From Lucinisca nassula (taxonomy: Eukaryota > Mollusca > Bivalvia > Lucinida > Lucinidae), in contig OY757011.1 of the NCBI GenBank assembly GCA_963580285.1, positions 167,677,406-167,741,405 of the forward strand: a stretch of DNA of 64,000 nucleotides, given 5' to 3'. Below are positions 51,801 through 58,360 of the stretch, one piece after another. Both the position numbers and the translations under genes were made by a program. Below the pieces are notes generated by a model. It saw only the letters and a program-made list of their open reading frames with translations, searched no databases and was not told the origin of the DNA. Position 1 is the first letter of the stretch. Each line of letters begins with the position of its first letter.

Positions 51801-52830
51801 CACAAACTTGTTCATGTGATGAAAATGTTGTAGCATAACAGTGCTTCAGCTAAGTGCACGACCCATCGGATGCTTTTAGCTTTATGAGTGTTACCATATA
51901 TGGGTATAGTGGCCATTTTGGTCATGTGACCTGGACCTAAAACGGTTCCCCCAATAAATGCACCTTATCGTAAGGAGCAAAAATATATCTTATACTTAAG
52001 TACTGTATTCTGAATCGTTTGCAGGATAAAATGCATTCTCACTTTTCCAATACAAAAGCATATGTGTCAAAGTTTGACCTAGGCACAAAGAAGGTCAAGG
52101 TCAACCCAGGGTCACCATTTTAGCAATTTATGATGGGCCTACGTCCCAGATGCTATTTATCAAGTTTCTTGGAAATCTGCCCAGTGGTTCTGGAGAAGAC
52201 TATTTTTGAAGGGTTTTTACCATATATGGCATGGTGGCCATTTTGGTCATGTGACCTGGACCCCATGAGCAAATTTTGGTTTCCCCCATCCCATAGAGGC
52301 TCCATATGAAATTTGATTTCAATCGGCCCAACAGTTTCCGAGGAGAAGCTGTTCGAAAACTTTCACATTTTTCGCATCGGCGAGGCTATATATACTAAAT
52401 GGAATGTAATATTTCGCAAGTTCATTGGTTAGATCTCATTGATATCTACCAGTATGCCAAAAATTGTTTAAATATTCCAAGCGGTTAAGTCACTATCACC
52501 AATTTTCACAAACGGGTTACGGACTGACAGAATGACACGGTGATTTTAGGGCACTCTTAGAAAATCAACCGACTTCAGTCGGTCGCTTTTTCTGCGGGTC
52601 GTGCAATAACTATAGTATAAATCTGTGGGCTGATGAAAACATCACACAATGCAAACTACACATAAAATGTAACCCAAAATATTTTCCTTACATCAGGGAA
52701 TTGTTTTGCTAATGATGTTCTCTGTGTAACCTGCACCTCATCTCCTGTGGCTGACTGTACGGTCTGTAGTTCCTGTGGCCGAAGTTCGGACATTGGAGTC
52801 ACCTTGGGTTTCCAGATCATTACTGCACCC
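33895..52830 (-). CDS. PDLIM: PDZ-LIM (ALP/PDLIM/Zasp-type) gene, 3' part, 7 exons
   Basis: Family role (known): PDZ-LIM proteins bind alpha-actinin and Z-disc or stress-fibre proteins through an N-terminal PDZ, an internal ZM motif and C-terminal LIM domain(s). Seen here: seven minus-strand exons at 52830-52692, 49589-49294, 45716-45493, 39381-39258, 37720-37635, 35380-35281 and 33898-33895. All internal junctions have AG acceptors and GT donors, and phases fit across every junction (ends +0, +2, +1, +2, +1, +2). Encoded order: IWKPKVTPMSELRPQE linker, IGTAYNRSARPF (compare the NRSAMPF motif of PDLIM proteins), glycine-rich linker, ZM motif VVHAQFNTPIGLYSADNI, polar linker, one LIM domain, short tail ending AVYR. 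A single LIM points to the ALP subclass rather than Enigma (inference). The first exon starts with one base of a split codon, so coding continues upstream; PDZ exons are not found in the window. Confidence 0.88.
33963..34170 (+). mobile_element. MITE family I copy 9
   Basis: TTAATCCTTATCCTGCTG and CAGCAGGATAAGGATTAA: both termini carry the same CCC-to-TCC change. Confidence 0.88.
34256..34995 (+). mobile_element. Satellite-bearing element H8
   Basis: About four ~135-190-bp units (AGAGTTATGGTTCATG, GTGCTTTACATTTGTG, AAGTTTCATGAAAATA) and a 3' hairpin TATAGCCCCCACTTT...AAAGCGGGGGTATA (34963-34993). Lies in the last PDZ-LIM intron. Confidence 0.55.
35281..35380 (-). CDS. PDZ-LIM gene exon: end of LIM domain and tail
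   Basis: 100 bp. The acceptor is ttgccctttcag and the donor is gtgagt. It encodes GYFMIEGRLYCEVHARRAAEA, then PGDNYKYAGAVY. C-x2-H (CEVH) supplies the last zinc ligands. The short tail after CEVHARR parallels the short tail after CEKHAR in vertebrate PDLIM proteins. Confidence 0.9.
35425..35505. repeat. Core hairpin, degenerate
   Basis: GGGAAACAGAGCAGGCCCAG and CTGATCAGGACCGTCACTGT arms, 45 bases upstream of the last LIM exon acceptor. Confidence 0.6.
35752..35827. repeat. Inverted repeat AAATCCCAGCTTTTACCGACAG
   Basis: GCTTTTACCGACAG pairs with CTGTCGGTAAAAGG, with outer GGAAATCCC / GGGATTTCC arms. Lies in the intron upstream of the last LIM exon. Confidence 0.7.
36541..36828 (-). mobile_element. 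SINE-like S1 copy 6
   Basis: Full-length body with GTTTGTTTGTTTGATTTGAGG tail. I could not settle the target duplication. Lies in a PDZ-LIM intron. Confidence 0.82.
36919..36966. repeat. Short hairpin GGGACTGTTCA
   Basis: GGGACTGTTCAGAAAGTG pairs with CACTTTTGAACAGTCCC across an 11-base loop. Element type not recognised. Confidence 0.75.
37084..37295 (-). mobile_element. MITE family I copy 10, degenerate
   Basis: TTAA at both ends and a core hairpin with altered sequence (GATCAGCTGGCTTCTGAG) but intact pairing. The left half is strongly diverged. Lies in a PDZ-LIM intron. Confidence 0.7.
37393..37620 (-). mobile_element. MITE family II copy b
   Basis: TTAACACTTTTTGTACCGG and GGTACAAAATGGGTTAA form the termini; core hairpin 37433-37502. 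Lies 15 bases from the donor of the LIM-core exon. Confidence 0.85.
37635..37720 (-). CDS. PDZ-LIM gene exon: LIM domain core
   Basis: 86 bp. The acceptor is cgttttcag and the donor is gtacat. It encodes GVFVRVKGQPYHEKCFKCTNC followed by GMYLKQK. His and three Cys (H-x2-C-x2-C-x2-C) supply the central zinc ligands. The spacing from CNEC across the splice junction is 16 residues, normal for LIM. GVFV and LKQKG closely match PDLIM-class LIM domains. Confidence 0.92.
38360..38435. repeat. Hairpin-family copy 2
   Basis: GTATGTTGTGTGTACTCATT pairs with AATGAGTACTCACAGCATAC-type arm around ACCTTGATGCCTCGAGGT. Lies in a PDZ-LIM intron. Confidence 0.65.
38671..38868 (+). mobile_element. MITE family I copy 11
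   Basis: TTAA at both ends. The core hairpin loop is shortened to GAAGAAG. Lies in a PDZ-LIM intron. Confidence 0.88.
39168..39243 (-). pseudogene. Decayed duplicate of the LIM-start exon
   Basis: Immediately 3' (in gene direction) of the functional exon lies a diverged copy of its last ~75 bases plus donor (gtaagt). Read in the matching frame it gives KLPS...MHCNKFWNLI beside KPPS...MHCNECGNLV. The second zinc-ligand Cys has become Phe and no acceptor in the right phase is visible. It is most simply a local tandem duplication that has lost coding function. Confidence 0.7.
39258..39381 (-). CDS. PDZ-LIM gene exon: start of LIM domain
   Basis: 124 bp. The acceptor is ataatttag and the donor is gtgagt. 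Two bases complete the previous codon, then a Gln/Pro-rich stretch (QKQQPGFPGF), then MHCNECGNLVT. CNEC supplies the first two zinc ligands of the LIM domain. It ends with two bases of the Thr codon finished by the 37720 exon. Confidence 0.85.
39820..40360 (-). mobile_element. Hairpin-family copy 3, split by SINE S1
   Basis: AACACCCCATTAAACCCCAC, arm ATAGGTTATGGGGTACTCG, shortened apex, then (after the SINE) ATAAATAAGAAA and GCACTATGTCGCACAG. Reverse orientation to 51560-51830. Confidence 0.7.
39957..40225 (-). mobile_element. SINE-like S1 copy 7
   Basis: Target duplication CCTATGTTTGCA at 39945-39956 and 40226-40237; the insertion falls at the base of a hairpin-family element. Confidence 0.88.
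40444..40670 (+). mobile_element. MITE family I copy 12
   Basis: TTAA at both ends. The hairpin apex is enlarged by a repeated GAAGAAACCATCTTTCAGAAG segment. Lies in a PDZ-LIM intron. Confidence 0.88.
41121..41312 (+). mobile_element. MITE family III copy c
   Basis: GATCCTAAGTATTGGGACA to TTTTAGGATTT. The left hairpin arm is partly deleted. In a PDZ-LIM intron. Confidence 0.75.
41652..43799 (+). mobile_element. Helentron/HINE-like element H4
   Basis: 5' ACAAGAGTGCCATGATGGC and CGCTCACCTGG; a first satellite of ~125-bp units (41900-42720), then a second with the H2-type GGGCTATAATTTGAACAATC unit (42840-43430); 3' hairpin CCAGAGACTTCAGCTCTGG and TGAGCTAA. A SINE interrupts the first satellite. 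Lies in a PDZ-LIM intron. Confidence 0.68.
42294..42503 (-). mobile_element. SINE-like S1 copy 8, 5'-truncated
   Basis: Lacks the first ~90 bp yet has a 12-bp duplication CCCAACATTTGT at 42282-42293 and 42504-42515. A truncation inside intact duplications points to incomplete reverse transcription. Host is element H4. Confidence 0.88.
43800..44423. other. PDZ-LIM intron, unassigned
   Basis: A short direct duplication (AGGCTGTTTTATTTATGTAAAG twice, 44347-44399, with one unit split by ATGCAAACA) is the only structure seen. Confidence 0.5.
44424..44651 (+). mobile_element. MITE family II copy c
   Basis: TTAACCCTTTTTGTACC to GGTACTAAATGGGTTAA, with TTAA on both sides. Core hairpin 44545-44610. 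Confidence 0.88.
44687..44888 (+). mobile_element. MITE family III copy d
   Basis: Complete: ATCCTAAGTACAGGGACA, near-perfect hairpin with CTGCTCCTGAAGGAGCA apex (44716-44782), GGACTCCTTGCTGGG box, TTAGGA end. Only 35 bases separate it from family II copy c. Confidence 0.82.
45493..45716 (-). CDS. PDZ-LIM gene exon: polar linker
   Basis: 224 bp. The acceptor ttttccag before 45716 gives the right phase (one base completes the codon from the ZM exon). An alternative AG 11 bases inside would break the frame. Encoded protein: LSVEDKDTGTRMTGTYQVL, then an acidic, Pro/Ser-rich stretch ending EKDPSS. The donor is gtatgt. No domain is recognised; disordered linkers between ZM and LIM are usual in the family. 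Confidence 0.78.
46065..46977 (+). mobile_element. Helentron/HINE-like element H5
   Basis: 5' ACAAGAGGGCAATGATGGCC and CGCTCACCTGA; four H2-type units; 3' hairpin around GTCACTACGTGAC, then AGGTGAGCTAA. Lies in a PDZ-LIM intron. Confidence 0.68.
47241..47453 (+). mobile_element. MITE family I copy 13, inside a satellite unit
   Basis: TTAA at 47241-47244 and 47450-47453. The flanks join to TTTTTCTTAAAAAGTCA, which is exactly the sequence of neighbouring intact satellite units near 47590 and 47735, so this is a clean TTAA-duplicating insertion. Confidence 0.95.
47864..48033 (-). mobile_element. MITE family I copy 14, truncated
   Basis: Starts TTAACCCTTATCCTGCTGAA and ends AGGATAAGGGTAA. The second hairpin arm is largely deleted. 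Inserted in the same 145-bp satellite array as copy 13. Confidence 0.8.
48232..48416 (+). mobile_element. MITE family I copy 15
   Basis: TTAA at both ends, with the right terminus decayed to GATCAAGGTTTAA. A tRNA-type SINE starts 12 bases later. Confidence 0.8.
48429..48650 (-). mobile_element. tRNA-derived SINE S2 copy 2
   Basis: Full length. Exact 12-bp duplication CTGTTCCAATAA at 48417-48428 and 48651-48662. Lies in a PDZ-LIM intron. Confidence 0.92.
48675..48752. repeat. Perfect hairpin GTGAGTAGCTTTTGCA
   Basis: AAAAATGTGAGTAGCTTTTG pairs with CAAAAGCTACTCACATTTTT around CATTTG. Diverged relatives lie at 31560-31615, 32655-32725 and 38575-38635. Confidence 0.85.
49043..49155 (+). mobile_element. 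MITE family II copy d, truncated
   Basis: Starts TTAACCCTTTTTGTACCAAA and keeps the TATATATAGCAGGA segment. Truncated before the hairpin. Confidence 0.75.
49294..49589 (-). CDS. PDZ-LIM gene exon: glycine-rich linker and ZM motif
   Basis: 296 bp. The acceptor is tgtcatttcag and the donor is gtaagt. It starts KEDNIGTAYNRSARPF, runs through a Gly/Ser/Tyr-rich tract of about 35 residues with SGYGG repeats, then the ZM motif VVHAQFNTPIGLYSADNI, and ends near QRQMS plus two bases. In the family the ZM motif binds the alpha-actinin rod. The glycine tract is a GGT-type trinucleotide repeat (CCACCA on the plus strand), so its length may vary between alleles. Confidence 0.88.
50098..50243. repeat. 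~145-bp palindrome, CATATTGGC family
   Basis: Arms GGTGTGCCTCTAAGTCATAT and complement, inner TGTCATATTGGCCCGAGGGC turn, outer AGGTTATTATATGGT arm. Near-perfect pairing. Lies in a PDZ-LIM intron. Confidence 0.9.
51258..51406. repeat. ~150-bp palindrome, CATATTGGC family
   Basis: Arms TATTGGCCCAGTTACAGGTC and complement, inner GAGGCCAAAGGCC turn, outer ATTAATCAAATAATTTC arm. 1.0 kb from the previous palindrome. Confidence 0.88.
51560..51830 (+). mobile_element. Hairpin-family copy 4
   Basis: CTGTGCGACATAGTGCATTT, then arm TAGGTTGTGGGTGCTCGTTA with apex CTGCCTCATTGAGGCAG (51645-51712), then ATGAAATGGGGTTTATGGGG. Best preserved copy. Confidence 0.8.
51840..52600 (+). repeat. Satellite-bearing element remnant
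   Basis: Two copies of GGCCATTTTGGTCATGTGACC (about 51910 and 52230) and a terminal hairpin ACCGACTTCAGTCGGT (52568-52583). Same plan as H7/H8. Ends 90 bases before the 52692 donor. Confidence 0.5.
52692..52830 (-). CDS. PDZ-LIM gene exon: post-PDZ linker
   Basis: 139 bp. The acceptor is tttgtttcttcag before 52830 and the donor is gtaagg after 52692. One base completes an upstream codon, then 46 codons follow, starting GAVMIWKPKVTPMSEL and ending AKQFPD. It ends in phase 0, matching the phase-0 start of the ZM exon. The KIW/MIW-P-V pattern resembles the stretch just after the PDZ domain of PDLIM proteins. Confidence 0.82.
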
Positions 52831-52940
52831 CTGAAGAAACAAAATCAAATATAAATAAGATTTGTCACAAACCAGGTCCTTATGCTATAAAACATCTTTC
52901 AGGCTCAACTCATTTGAGTACAAAAGTTGTCGTGATCTGA

Positions 52941-53085
52941 AGGAGATGTCTGATCAGGGTCTACACTGTTTGCCATTCCTTTTGCACCTTTTGGACTCCT
53001 TGCAGGATTGCGAAACAAATTTGTTAAAATTTTAGGAGAATTACAGCAAGTCATCAAGGTGTCCAAATGTTTAGGATTTTTACTG
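52941..53085 (+). mobile_element. MITE family III copy e, 5'-truncated
   Basis: Right half only: one hairpin arm, GGACTCCTTGCAGGA box and TTTAGGATTTTTAC end. Lies 110 bases upstream of the 52830 exon acceptor. Confidence 0.7.
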
Positions 53086-53264
53086 TCAGCTGGTTGACCA
53101 GCTCAATGTGATCTTAATAGTGCTGTCTGGGCCATAAAACTCACAAGCAAAGTTTTATATGACTCATGAACACAATCATGATTTCCGAGGGACCAGTGAA
53201 CTAAGTGGCTAGAACTGTTCATCCTACCTTCAGATATGGAGTAACAAGGACTATTTTTGCATTA

Positions 53265-53575
53265 CGATAACACATCTGTGTGACCTATTGCATTCTTTCA
53301 TACCTCCTAAATGGTCATTTTTCTGATGAAAATTTGTAATATTTTTCTTATTTATACACTAAACATAGGTTGTGGGTGCTCGATAGAACCACCTCATTGA
53401 GGTGGTTCTAACGAGCACCCACAACCTAAATGAGGTGGTTCTAACGAGCACCCACAACCTACATTTAGTGTATAAATAAGAAAAATAATGTAAACCCCCA
53501 TAAACCCCAGGTTTCTCTATATAAAGTAGGGTTTAAGGAGGTGTTCATTTCACAGACTTGTCCAGGTGATGGGAT
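53265..53575 (+). mobile_element. Hairpin-family copy 5 with duplicated arm
   Basis: Arm TAGGTTGTGGGTGCTCGATA; the complementary 3' arm TGAGGTGGTTCTAACGAGC plus ACCCACAACCT is present twice in tandem (53398-53460). Confidence 0.8.
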
Positions 53576-53824
53576 AAATCTTTTTATTTCTCCATCAAAG
53601 AACATGTTGACAAGTACCAAAACAGATATTTTTAACAATATAGAAAATTAACCCTTGACTATTCTCATCACTCCTGCATGTTAAACAAAAAAACAAGGTC
53701 TTTATATATAAATTAATATTAATGCTAAATGGCTGAATGTATTATGTGCATTAAACCCACACCACCTTCCCCCACCCCCTTCCATTTTCAATTTGTGGAT
53801 ATGTCCATTCTTTTGTCAGTGTCA

Positions 53825-54037
53825 TTAACTCTTATCTTGCTGCTCATGACAACCCCTATCTTTGCAAACAGTGTAGATTCAGATCAGATGGCTTCTGAAG
53901 AAGTCACCTGATCAGGATCTACACTGTTCGACATTCAGTTTATGAATTTGTAGGAATAAATAACATTAAGCAATCTGATTGGTTCAAAGTCAGAGATGGG
54001 TGTGGCTAAAATGAATATTCAGCAAAAGAAGGGTTGA
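53825..54037 (+). mobile_element. MITE family I copy 16
   Basis: Starts TTAACTCTTATCTTGCTG and ends AAAAGAAGGGTTGA. The core hairpin is intact apart from a GAAGTCACCTG mismatch. Confidence 0.85.
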
Positions 54038-54149
54038 ACTATCTCTGCAGAATCTACATTCTCCTCATAGAGATCTGTCTACAGGGTTGAAAGGGTGAAG
54101 CCAGGATTGGAAGAATTTCAATCATGCAGCATTTAAGCCAGACAAAGTT

Positions 54150-54335
54150 GATCAGGTAGTGGATAAGAGCATTATGTCTCACACCGGTTCAAGCCAGGCT
54201 CAGGTCACATGTGAGACGCCAAGTTCTGCAATGGAAGGTCAGGTGGTTTTTCGCCCACCACTGATTAACGATCGGCTCGATATGAGTGAAATAATCTTAA
54301 AAGGTCCATATAACCCAAACCGGAAAAAAAAAAGA
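54150..54335 (+). mobile_element. tRNA-derived SINE S2 copy 3, partial head
   Basis: Keeps TAGTGGATAAGAGC and GGTTCAAGCCAGGC, a shortened middle and an A-rich AAAAAAAAAAG end. Confidence 0.78.
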
Positions 54336-54434
54336 AAAAGAAAAATTGCAAAGTTGACACTTCGTAGCAATATCAAGCAACATTATATTGTATTGCATTG
54401 TATATGGCAATATGCAGTTCTATCCTATCAGACC

Positions 54435-54570
54435 TTAATCCTTGTCCTGCTGAATAAATTAGTTTCACACCCATTTCTGACTACGAACCATTGCTTGATG
54501 TCATTTATCCATTTAAATTTGCAAAATAAATGACAACACTGTAGAAGAAGCCCTCTGATCTGGATCTTCA
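54435..54570 (-). mobile_element. MITE family I copy 17, fragment
   Basis: Begins TTAATCCTTGTCCTGCTGAA. Only part of the hairpin remains and no right terminus is seen. Confidence 0.6.
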
Positions 54571-54999
54571 CCATACCTATGATAATTTTTTGAACTGTAT
54601 GAGGGAGATTTGCTATTGTGATGAGGGAGATGTAAAGAATATATAGGGAAATTCTCAGTTCAAATGAGGGAGACTCCAAAATTTTACTAAAATTTAGCAT
54701 AAACTGGACAAAAATTAACATCAAAATGAGGGAGTCTCCCTCCTGAAGAGGGAGGTATCACAGGTTTGCTTCACTGTCTGCAAAGGTATATATATAAGCA
54801 TCTTAATATTTTGGGTACTGCATGTTATGCATGATACCCCGATTACGAGACAATGAAGTCTTGAGTTATCCAAACCACTTTTCAGACATAAGGGCTATAA
54901 TTTTTGCAGAATTAAGTTCTAGCTCTGTCCAGTTATTATCTCAAACCACCAATTTGTTTAAAACAAGTGAATTTTTTTTCAAGATCTGTATCTAGCCAA

Positions 55000-55222
55000 T
55001 TAGCCCATTTTGTACCAAATGGAATCTTCCTCCTTATGTATGCTTGTAGCAGTAGTCCATTTCAAAACATAAGTGTATCAGGTTGTGATTTCTTCAGTTG
55101 GCAGAAAGTTTGCAAACAGTGTAGGCCCTGATCAGATGCCAAATTCTGCAGCATCTGATCTGGGCCTGCACTGTTTGCCAATTACTCCTTTGGGGTTTTC
55201 TGTAAAAATGTAAAAAAGGGGC
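55000..55222 (+). mobile_element. MITE family II copy e
   Basis: Starts TTAGCCCATTTTGTACCAAA. Core hairpin 55112-55180. The right end has decayed. Confidence 0.75.
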
Positions 55223-56459
55223 TAGATGGACAGACTCTGGAAGGTATAATGTGAGTACCCTTTCATTCTATAGCCTCAGATAAGGAAGGGATTTTTTTTG
55301 GTCTTATTCCCCATAAAATATAGATAGTGGAAACTGACTAGAAGCACCCCAGTGAGGCATTTTTAACAACATGTTTCTTACTGTATGTAACCGGGGACTA
55401 AGCGCTCCCACAAAGAAGGTTTGTTAACACAAAACAGAACAAATTCGTAAGTGCAGGATAAAGTTACTGTACAACAAATTAGAAGAATATGACACTGGGT
55501 TACCTGGACTTACTCACATTTAAAAGAAAACATTAATTCGACGGTACCATATCGTAAATATACATAATGTATGTTGAAGTAACTACCCTATTATATCGGA
55601 TGGTCTGGTGGTGTGGGTTGTCCTCAGTAGTTCGAACTTACCCTATTTCGAACAATACTTTATGGTCCCGAAAGTAATTGGATGATTGAATTTCAACTGT
55701 ACAATCTTTTTTCACCTTAACGTAATAGTTCTGTGTTATTCTTGCCTTTGCTTTATGTCCATTTGTAAGCACCTGTATTGACTACACATGAAAATCATGC
55801 ACAACCGATATAACCGAGTGTCCACAAACAAATATTTCATTGTATGAGTCGACACATGAGAGTGTGCCCTCAGCATCTCCTGATTTGTGCCCTGTGGGTT
55901 TGTTTGCGGGCGACTAGTGGGATCGGACGCACAGTTTTCAGCTACGTTTTTGTGAGCTACAAAGTCCCTGGGGAGACCGCGCTGATACGCGGACTCGCCT
56001 GGGTCTTTGTTGTTTTCGTCTCTGTACTGGTATCTCTCGTGTGCTGGCTCACATTTTATAAAAATAAAATCTTGTCTTGCCAAGGTCACGTGTGGTTCAT
56101 TGATAAACCACTGTTGGTACGTTTACCTGGACTGTCAGTAATATTGGTATGATTCCGTAAAGAAATGAAATAGTTCTAGTGGCTAAATACCCGAATAGTG
56201 CGAGGTCTGCCATGTTACATTTATTATTTGGTCACGTGGCGCCCGGGTGTTTATAGTCTGATCGCCTCTGCATAACTGAGCATTATTGCATGCTGTCGTA
56301 ACATGAATAACCAATTATTATAAAAAATTCAAGACGAAGTTACTGTACACGTCTCACCCATAAAGCAAACAGCCTCGACTCGGTGAAGTAGAAAGTCTTG
56401 CAAGTAATATCAAGTCTTGTATCAACATGAACAATGCGCCCATACAAATCAGTATCAAT
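55223..56459. other. Unassigned, locally GC-richer sequence
   Basis: Around 55850-56160 both strands stay open for ~100 codons, but neither translation looks like a known family. This could hold an upstream exon or promoter of the PDZ-LIM gene; no PDZ motif was found. Confidence 0.35.
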
Positions 56460-56625
56460 TCACCATATTTGCATTGTTTGCTGGCTCCCGGCTTGCACAT
56501 TGTCAGTGTTGGAGAGACGGGTAGACAGACCCTCCTGACCTTTCAAGGTCAGGGGGGTCTGGTGACCTGTTTTTCCAACACTGATGGCCTTCGGACTGGG
56601 GGCCGGTAGATAGTGCAAATAAGTT
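56460..56625. repeat. ~165-bp palindrome with CCTGACCTT apex
   Basis: CAGTGTTGG...CCTGACCTTTCAAGGTCAGG...CCAACACTG pairing extends out to ATTTGCATTGT / ATAGTGCAAAT with mismatches. Both strands stay open across it by chance. Confidence 0.82.
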
Positions 56626-57179
56626 GAATATTGTTTGTTGTTTGAAGATAGGCGATAGGTTATATTTACTGTAATTATAAAAGGGGCAGATAATGCCTTT
56701 TTTCCGATTGTATTAATACGATTCCTGTCACGGTGGACGCTCGTTGCCTCGAACACTGATGAATTACACTACTGCTTAAGCCAAACTAATTCTGGGCAGT
56801 GTTGTTTTAGCTGTTGCTTCTTTGATTGAAACGCTTTGAGACAACTGGAACCGGAAAGCTAGCCTCTTGGAGTTTGAGACCGTACTTGTGTTTGGATGAA
56901 GCTGATCCGCCGTGCTTTGGGAACGTCGTATCAACGTCGATGCGATGACAGGTGTTGCATCGGTGTTGGTGCGACTTTACCCGGGCGCCGCGTGGTTGAA
57001 CTATCACGTGTTTAAGTTGTAAATATGTGCACCCAAGCATATCATTATTGTCTCACGTGATATATCGTGTAAAGCATTTTATTGAATGCTAGCTACAAAA
57101 GCTTTATCTTTCTACTTCTCTGTATTATTATCCTTGTTGTTTATATATTTTATTTTTTTTTTTTTCTCGATTATTTTAT

Positions 57180-57390
57180 TGCCGCTGAGTTCGTAGAGCA
57201 TGACTGAATCACAAGTAGAAAATCGACGCCAGCATCGATGGAAACAAACCAGTCGACTAAATGACGTTTGTGTAACGTCGCGTCGACGTCGTTGCAGCGT
57301 CGCGGCGTTGCATTGGGGTTGATGCCTCGATGTGACGTCGGGGGTTGCATCGGGCTTGATGCGGCGTTGCATTAACGCCTTATGCACAGA
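57180..57390. other. CpG-rich GTCG/CATCGA-repeated tract
   Basis: Words GCGTCGACGTCGTTGCAGCG and GGTTGATGCCTCGATGTGACG repeat irregularly; a related tract lies at 56935-56985. CpG density far exceeds the AT-rich surroundings. Could be a decayed TIR element interior like 7436-8957. Confidence 0.4.
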
Positions 57391-57419
57391 AACAAGCTTA
57401 AATTTGGGCCCGTATAAAC

Positions 57420-57570
57420 CCCAATTTATGTAGAGGTAAATGGGGGCTACGGGGTATATATTAACTGGTTATTCGTGCTCAAAAGCATGGAATATGGGTG
57501 CTTCTTAGAACCACCTCATTGAGGCGAATCTAACGAGTGGCCACAGTCTATGTTGTGAGCAAACATAAAA
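57420..57570 (-). repeat. Hairpin-family copy 6, degenerate
   Basis: AATATGGGTGCTTCTTAGAAC arm with CCACCTCATTGAGGCG apex, preceded by ACCCCAATTTATGTAGAGG. Lies just upstream of the LINE. Confidence 0.6.
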
Positions 57571-57929
57571 AAGATATCTCAATTTTACCTAATATCTGTC
57601 ATTTCCGACACCATGTTGGATGCCATTACTTCACATGGACATGTTCTTCTAATGTTAAGTTTCCTTCAACAACATGTTTAGCTTCTATATTTAAATTGTA
57701 TATGTAATTCTTCGAGTTTCCATTATTCTCATAGTCCACTTATTGTCAAATATGTGTTGTAGTTCATTCTTATATATATGTTTGTTCTTTCTATTTCTTT
57801 CTTATGTGCTGTGTAATTTGCGATCTCCGATGTACTTGACTGTTCAAGCGAAGTTACTTAAAATGAATCTGGTGACAGATCGTTTGGTCAACCTCAACCA
57901 TTTTAAGCCTGTGCTGATTATGTATCCAA

Positions 57930-58114
57930 ATGGATAGCTCTATTAGTTCTTGGAGGTTGTCAAATGGTCTGTTTTATAACAAAGCATATGGGAATTGTTC
58001 AAGAAAAATGATCGTTAAGTTTGTTATAAGTTTCTCATGTTTATCAAACTTCTTGAAATCAGCCTTAAACGCTTTTAATAGACTTTGTAAATATATGTTG
58101 AACGATGTTTTTAA
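57930..58114 (+). pseudogene. LINE ORF 5' fragment, cut off by a MITE
   Basis: An open frame from ATG at 57930 (MDSSISSWRL...) runs 61 codons to the TTAA where the MITE begins. It holds a hydrophobic stretch (IVKFVISFSC). It is in frame with the 2A ORF only if the 205-bp MITE and one TTAA copy are removed; the join then lies 13 codons before the ATG at 58361. An in-frame TGA at 57915-57917 bounds it upstream. The function of this leader is unknown. Confidence 0.65.
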
Positions 58115-58323
58115 CCCTTGTTCTGCTGAATATTCATATATGCCACACCCACTACCGATTATCAACCAATCAGATTACTTGATGCAAATTATTGCAACAA
58201 ATTCACAATCTGAATGGCAAACAATGTAGATCCTGATCAGATGGCTTCGTCAGAAGCCATCTGATCTGGATCTACATTGTTTCAAAGATAAGGCATATTC
58301 GGGATTAGCACAACAAGGGTTAA
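58111..58323 (+). mobile_element. MITE family I copy 18, inside the LINE ORF
   Basis: TTAA at 58111-58114 and 58320-58323 flank a 205-bp insert starting CCCTTGTTCTGCTGA and ending AACAAGGG. It contains the core hairpin with arms around 58225 and 58275. It splits the LINE leader ORF and shifts its frame (209 bp added). Confidence 0.9.
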
Positions 58324-58360
58324 TCCAGCTAACGTTTTCGTAATATGGATATTATGTATC

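Noticed and set aside
55736..56152. Two ~100-codon frames on opposite strands
   Set aside because: No recognisable domain, no phase link to the PDZ-LIM exons and no PDZ signature.
57743..57937. 64-codon frame just upstream of the LINE leader, as LINE ORF1
   Set aside because: Different frame from the leader, no RRM or zinc-knuckle pattern, and a low-complexity Phe/Leu-rich composition.
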